Assembly: GCA_017621455.1 (NCBI GenBank)
Contig: JAGATC010000014.1
Location: 58,806-122,805 of the forward strand
Reading direction: 5' to 3'
Length of the DNA stretch: 64,000 nt
From: Alistipes sp.
GTDB lineage: Bacteria > Bacteroidota > Bacteroidia > Bacteroidales > Rikenellaceae
Both the position numbers and the translations under genes were made by a program. Shown here piece after piece: positions 61,352-64,000 of this stretch. Each line of letters opens with the position of its first letter. Within the stretch, counting starts at the first letter, position 1. The notes under the pieces are model-generated. The model saw only the letters and a list, made by a program, of their open reading frames with translations, was not told the origin of the DNA and did no database searches.

Positions 61352-61477
61352 CTAATTCTTTTTTAGAAATGAACGATAATAAGAATGAACAAAAACTCTA
61401 TTTTTATCAATGTCATTCAACAAATCAATAATAGATATTGTTATATGGTTCTCAATAAAGTCTTTTAGACTTACCAT
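61352..61477 (-). CDS. 41-residue protein, low-GC island
   Basis: Starts MVSLKDFIENHITISIIDLL. A purine-rich GGGGAGGTG lies just before the ATG, and a strong terminator follows the stop. The start resembles short Lys/Leu-rich proteins of low-GC phages. Unknown. Confidence 0.5.
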   Translation of the reverse strand: MVSLKDFIENHITISIIDLLNDIDKNRVFVHSYYRSFLKKN

Positions 61478-61665
61478 TTCCGACACCTCCCCTCTAAATA
61501 ACCTTTATTCATACGAATAATGTTTATTTATACCCAAGTATGAGTTGGGTGTACAAATGTAAGAAAAGTCCTTTGAATATACAAATTCATTGGACTTTTT
61601 AGTTTTATCTAAAATTTTCGGGAATTTTTATTATATTTATACATTCAAACGTAAAACTATTTGAT

Positions 61666-62049
61666 ATGGACAAATTGACAAAACAACAAGAACGAGGCAT
61701 TTGTAAACTCCTTCACCATACACATACAGAGGAGATGACACAACATATTCTTAATACTATTGGTAGAGATAACTGGACACGAGATATTTTAAGTGAATGT
61801 TCATATGATTATATGACTAAAGAACAAGAGGATTTATTCGAGTCTCTTGGTGGTGGGTATACTTGTGAAGAGATTGATGAGATTCTTTCAAATGATGATA
61901 TAAATTACGAGATATCTGAAAAGTTAAAAGAACAGGGTGTTACTAAATATCTTTATGAAAATGAGGAATATCTTAATGATATTCGGGAAGGAAGAATTAT
62001 TTGTGAAGGAATTAACATAGAAGAGATTAAAAATATGTTATTAGATTGA
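61666..62049 (+). CDS. Unknown acidic protein, low-GC island
   Basis: 127 residues, acidic and helical (KLTKQQERGICKLLHHTHTE). Codon use is strongly AT-biased, unlike the host and the prophage. The stop overlaps the next start as TGATG. No family recognised. The region 61478-61665 before it holds no gene. Confidence 0.6.
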   Translation: MDKLTKQQERGICKLLHHTHTEEMTQHILNTIGRDNWTRDILSECSYDYMTKEQEDLFESLGGGYTCEEIDEILSNDDINYEISEKLKEQGVTKYLYENEEYLNDIREGRIICEGINIEEIKNMLLD

Positions 62050-62729
62050 TGAAAGTTGTATTTACAAGTGAAACAAAAGAAGATTTCCGTAAACATAATG
62101 ATTATGTTCGTAAACAAAAGAAATCGGATGGACATAAATATCAATCATATGAATTAAAAGGGATTAATAAATCTTTCAAGAAGAATCTTGGTGAAAATCT
62201 GGGAAAAATAAAAGAACCCAAAGATTCGATTTTCCCCAAAAAGTTTGAGTATAGTTCTGATAGTCATAAAATGTATGTAGATAAAAAGAGTCATTATGTG
62301 GTATTTTATACTGTAGAAACCACTAAAAGTGGTGAGAAGATAATGAAAGTAAGAAGAAATATCCACTCAACCGAACTTAAAAAAGAACTTGAAGAAAGAG
62401 GTATCAAACCACTAAAAGATTGTGATAAATCTTTGTTAGATGACCTTGAAACGGTCTATAGAGAGGATGATGTCAAGTCTAAAGAGGATTCGGATGAAGA
62501 GTCTAAAGAAACTAAAGAAGAAATAACAGATCCAGAAACTGGTAAGAAAATTAAAAAGGTTAAACATACTGGACCAAGAGGGGGTCATTATTATATAAAT
62601 GATAAGGGAGAACATATATACCCCGAGGAATGGAATGAATCAATAAAGAATATGAAAAGTGTAAAATCCTTTATAACAGAATCAAAAATGGTATCACTTA
62701 TAGATTATTTGAAGAAAATGGTTGGATAA
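62049..62729 (+). CDS. Phage-like protein with PBCV-type basic adaptor motif
   Basis: 226 residues from ATG at 62049. An N-terminal basic alpha/beta part (MKVVFTSETKEDFRKHNDYV), a long Lys/Glu helical linker, then HTGPRGGHYYINDKGEHIY at about 175-193, the short motif known from PBCV-specific basic adaptor domains of chloroviruses and large phages. The end SKMVSLIDYLKKMVG resembles phage capsid-side tails. The role is not known. Confidence 0.6.
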   Translation: MKVVFTSETKEDFRKHNDYVRKQKKSDGHKYQSYELKGINKSFKKNLGENLGKIKEPKDSIFPKKFEYSSDSHKMYVDKKSHYVVFYTVETTKSGEKIMKVRRNIHSTELKKELEERGIKPLKDCDKSLLDDLETVYREDDVKSKEDSDEESKETKEEITDPETGKKIKKVKHTGPRGGHYYINDKGEHIYPEEWNESIKNMKSVKSFITESKMVSLIDYLKKMVG

Positions 62730-62732
62730 AAA

Positions 62733-62757
62733 AGAGGAGTGTCACAACCACCCCTCT
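62733..62757 (+). terminator. Hairpin after the low-GC operon
   Basis: AGAGGAGTG 62733-62741 pairs with CACCCCTCT 62749-62757 with one mismatch. No T-run. Confidence 0.4.
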
Positions 62758-63214
62758 AATGAAAGGACTAAATCTCAAAAATGAGATTGATTAGAAGAAC
62801 AAACTAACCTACCAAACCACCCGAATCTTTATTTAAGTCTTCGATACAGACTCATAATAAGATTTCTCTGAATAGTATACAATATACCATTAGGTTTACT
62901 TCTTATATGGTATTTCATATTTCGAAATTTTATTGATTAACCACTATGAAAGTAGTTTGATTCTGTTAGACAACAATTATTTACCTATGGGACTTCGGTC
63001 CCATTTTTTATTCCTATTTTTATGAATAGGTGGAGGTCTAATAAAGTAAAGTTTCGTCATATATACATATAACAAATTTGTATCAAAAGTTTAGTTGAAA
63101 TACAATAAAGTTATTGACATTATCTTATTAGTTATCAACAAAATAAACCGATAAATCATTTGGAAATATCCTAATTTTTTATTAAATTTAGGTGTAGAAA
63201 AAGATATAAAAAAG
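62758..63214. other. Gene-free stretch with a UUCG-loop terminator
   Basis: AT-rich with no supported gene. ATGGGAC 62987-62993, TTCG, GTCCCAT 62998-63004, then TTTTTTA form a textbook terminator. Its left neighbour is unclear. The IS1595 inverted repeat end was not identified here. Confidence 0.5.
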
Positions 63215-64000
63215 ATGATTGATTTAAGAGGTTTTAATTCGTTGATTGGATTGATAAATACATTTTCTACTGAACAGAAATGTATAGAGTATTTGGAACA
63301 AATAAGATGGAATGGGAAAGTAGTATCACCGTTTGATCCAACATCAAAGGTGTATAAGTGTTCCAAAGGATATTGGTGTAAGAACACGAATAAGGTTTTT
63401 AATGTAAAGACAGGAACTTTGTTTGAGAATACAAAAATACCATTACAGAAGTGGTTTATATCAATATGGTTGATAACCTCTCATAAGAAGGGTATATCCT
63501 CACTTCAACTATCAAAGGATATAAATGTAACTCAAAAGACCAGTTGGTTTATGTTACAACGAATCAGAAAGTGTTTTAAGGAAGAAAATAATTCAACTTT
63601 ATACAATGAGGTTGAAATAGATGAAACCTATATTGGTGGAAGAGAAAGAAATAAAAATCCATTCTCCCAACATAGAGGTACACAAGGTCGTAGTACAAAA
63701 ACAAAAACACCAGTTATTGGTATGGTCGAACGAAAAGGTAAGTTGGTATCACATATCATAACTGACGCAAAATCAAGTACTTTGACCCCAGTTATTTTGA
63801 ATACTGTAGATTTATCATCAACAGTATATACTGACGAATGGAAAGGATATAATATGATAGATAAACTCTATAACCACTTATTCGTCAAACATAAGGATAA
63901 TGAATTTGTAAGTGGAAGAGTATATACGAATACAATAGAAAACTTTTGGGGACTTCTTAAAAGAGGTTTATTAGGTATATATCATAACACATCAAAGAAA
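63215..64000 (+). CDS. IS1595-family transposase, cut by the window end
   Basis: 262 residues visible. A zinc-ribbon-like start (KCIEYLEQIRWNGKVVSP ... VYKCSKGYWC) and a helix-turn-helix (SSLQLSKDINVTQKTSWFML) are followed by the catalytic domain with EIDETYIGGRE (first Asp), VYTDEWKGYNM (second Asp) and VYTNTIENFWGLLKRG (Asn and Glu typical of the IS1595/ISXO2 group). It is AT-rich like the preceding genes. Confidence 0.88.
   Translation, partial: MIDLRGFNSLIGLINTFSTEQKCIEYLEQIRWNGKVVSPFDPTSKVYKCSKGYWCKNTNKVFNVKTGTLFENTKIPLQKWFISIWLITSHKKGISSLQLSKDINVTQKTSWFMLQRIRKCFKEENNSTLYNEVEIDETYIGGRERNKNPFSQHRGTQGRSTKTKTPVIGMVERKGKLVSHIITDAKSSTLTPVILNTVDLSSTVYTDEWKGYNMIDKLYNHLFVKHKDNEFVSGRVYTNTIENFWGLLKRGLLGIYHNTSKK

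Overview
The window is a piece of a Bacteroidales chromosome carrying one essentially complete prophage of about 57.7 kb. Promoters have the Bacteroidetes layout (TTTG, about 20 bases, TAnnTTTG). The flanking glyA and DUF2461 genes look like those of gut Bacteroidales, with an Alistipes-like genus as a low-confidence guess. The prophage sits in the 3' end of an elongator-type tRNA-Met(CAT) gene (2819-2892). A 19-base duplication of the tRNA end marks attL (2876-2894) and attR (60588-60606), and a tyrosine integrase (59024-60358, minus) lies just inside attR.

Left arm (2972-16357, all minus): a long early operon read from a promoter at about 16441-16472 whose -33 box is covered by a palindrome. 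In transcription order it holds small genes, a hairpin-rich leader with a tRNA-Gly(CCC) and a tRNA-like segment, recombination and replication genes (Rad52/Sak-like annealing protein, Gp157-like, SSB, VRR-NUC nuclease, replication-initiation-like protein), a diversity-generating retroelement (two lectin-fold targets, an Avd-like protein, a reverse transcriptase), MazG-like and ClpP-like proteins, a PAPS-reductase-like gene broken at an 11-base poly-G tract, small accessory genes and an excisionase-like HTH protein next to attL.

Centre (16554-20325, plus): a repressor-like XRE/S24-type regulator, then a run of AT-rich accessory genes (DUF805 membrane protein, secreted protein, two lipoproteins, small pairs) and a Cro-like HTH protein.

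Morphogenesis (20517-54215) is laid out like a short-tailed phage, but strand switches three times: tail/stabilisation and terminase-small-like genes on minus (20517-23733); two internal virion proteins, a 4566-residue polyvalent protein and the portal on plus (23797-41425); large terminase and a small partner on minus (41462-43670); scaffold-like, major capsid, connector, fibre and lysis genes on plus (43765-54215). Lysis uses an amidase, a membrane protein with HEGTH and a one-piece spanin candidate. The right arm (54390-58962) carries a second S24-like regulator with a ribbon-helix-helix tail, a Gly-rich virion-like protein and unknown genes.

Beyond attR the tRNA's displaced terminator is followed by an array of nine palindromic repeats (60838-61251), then a low-GC stretch with a small minus-strand gene, a two-gene phage-like operon and an IS1595-type transposase cut by the window end. 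The most interesting signal is the retroelement: three variable-repeat-like copies differ almost only at AAY codon positions 1 and 2, one copy forms the N-terminus of the reverse transcriptase itself, and I found no adenine-rich template copy in the window.
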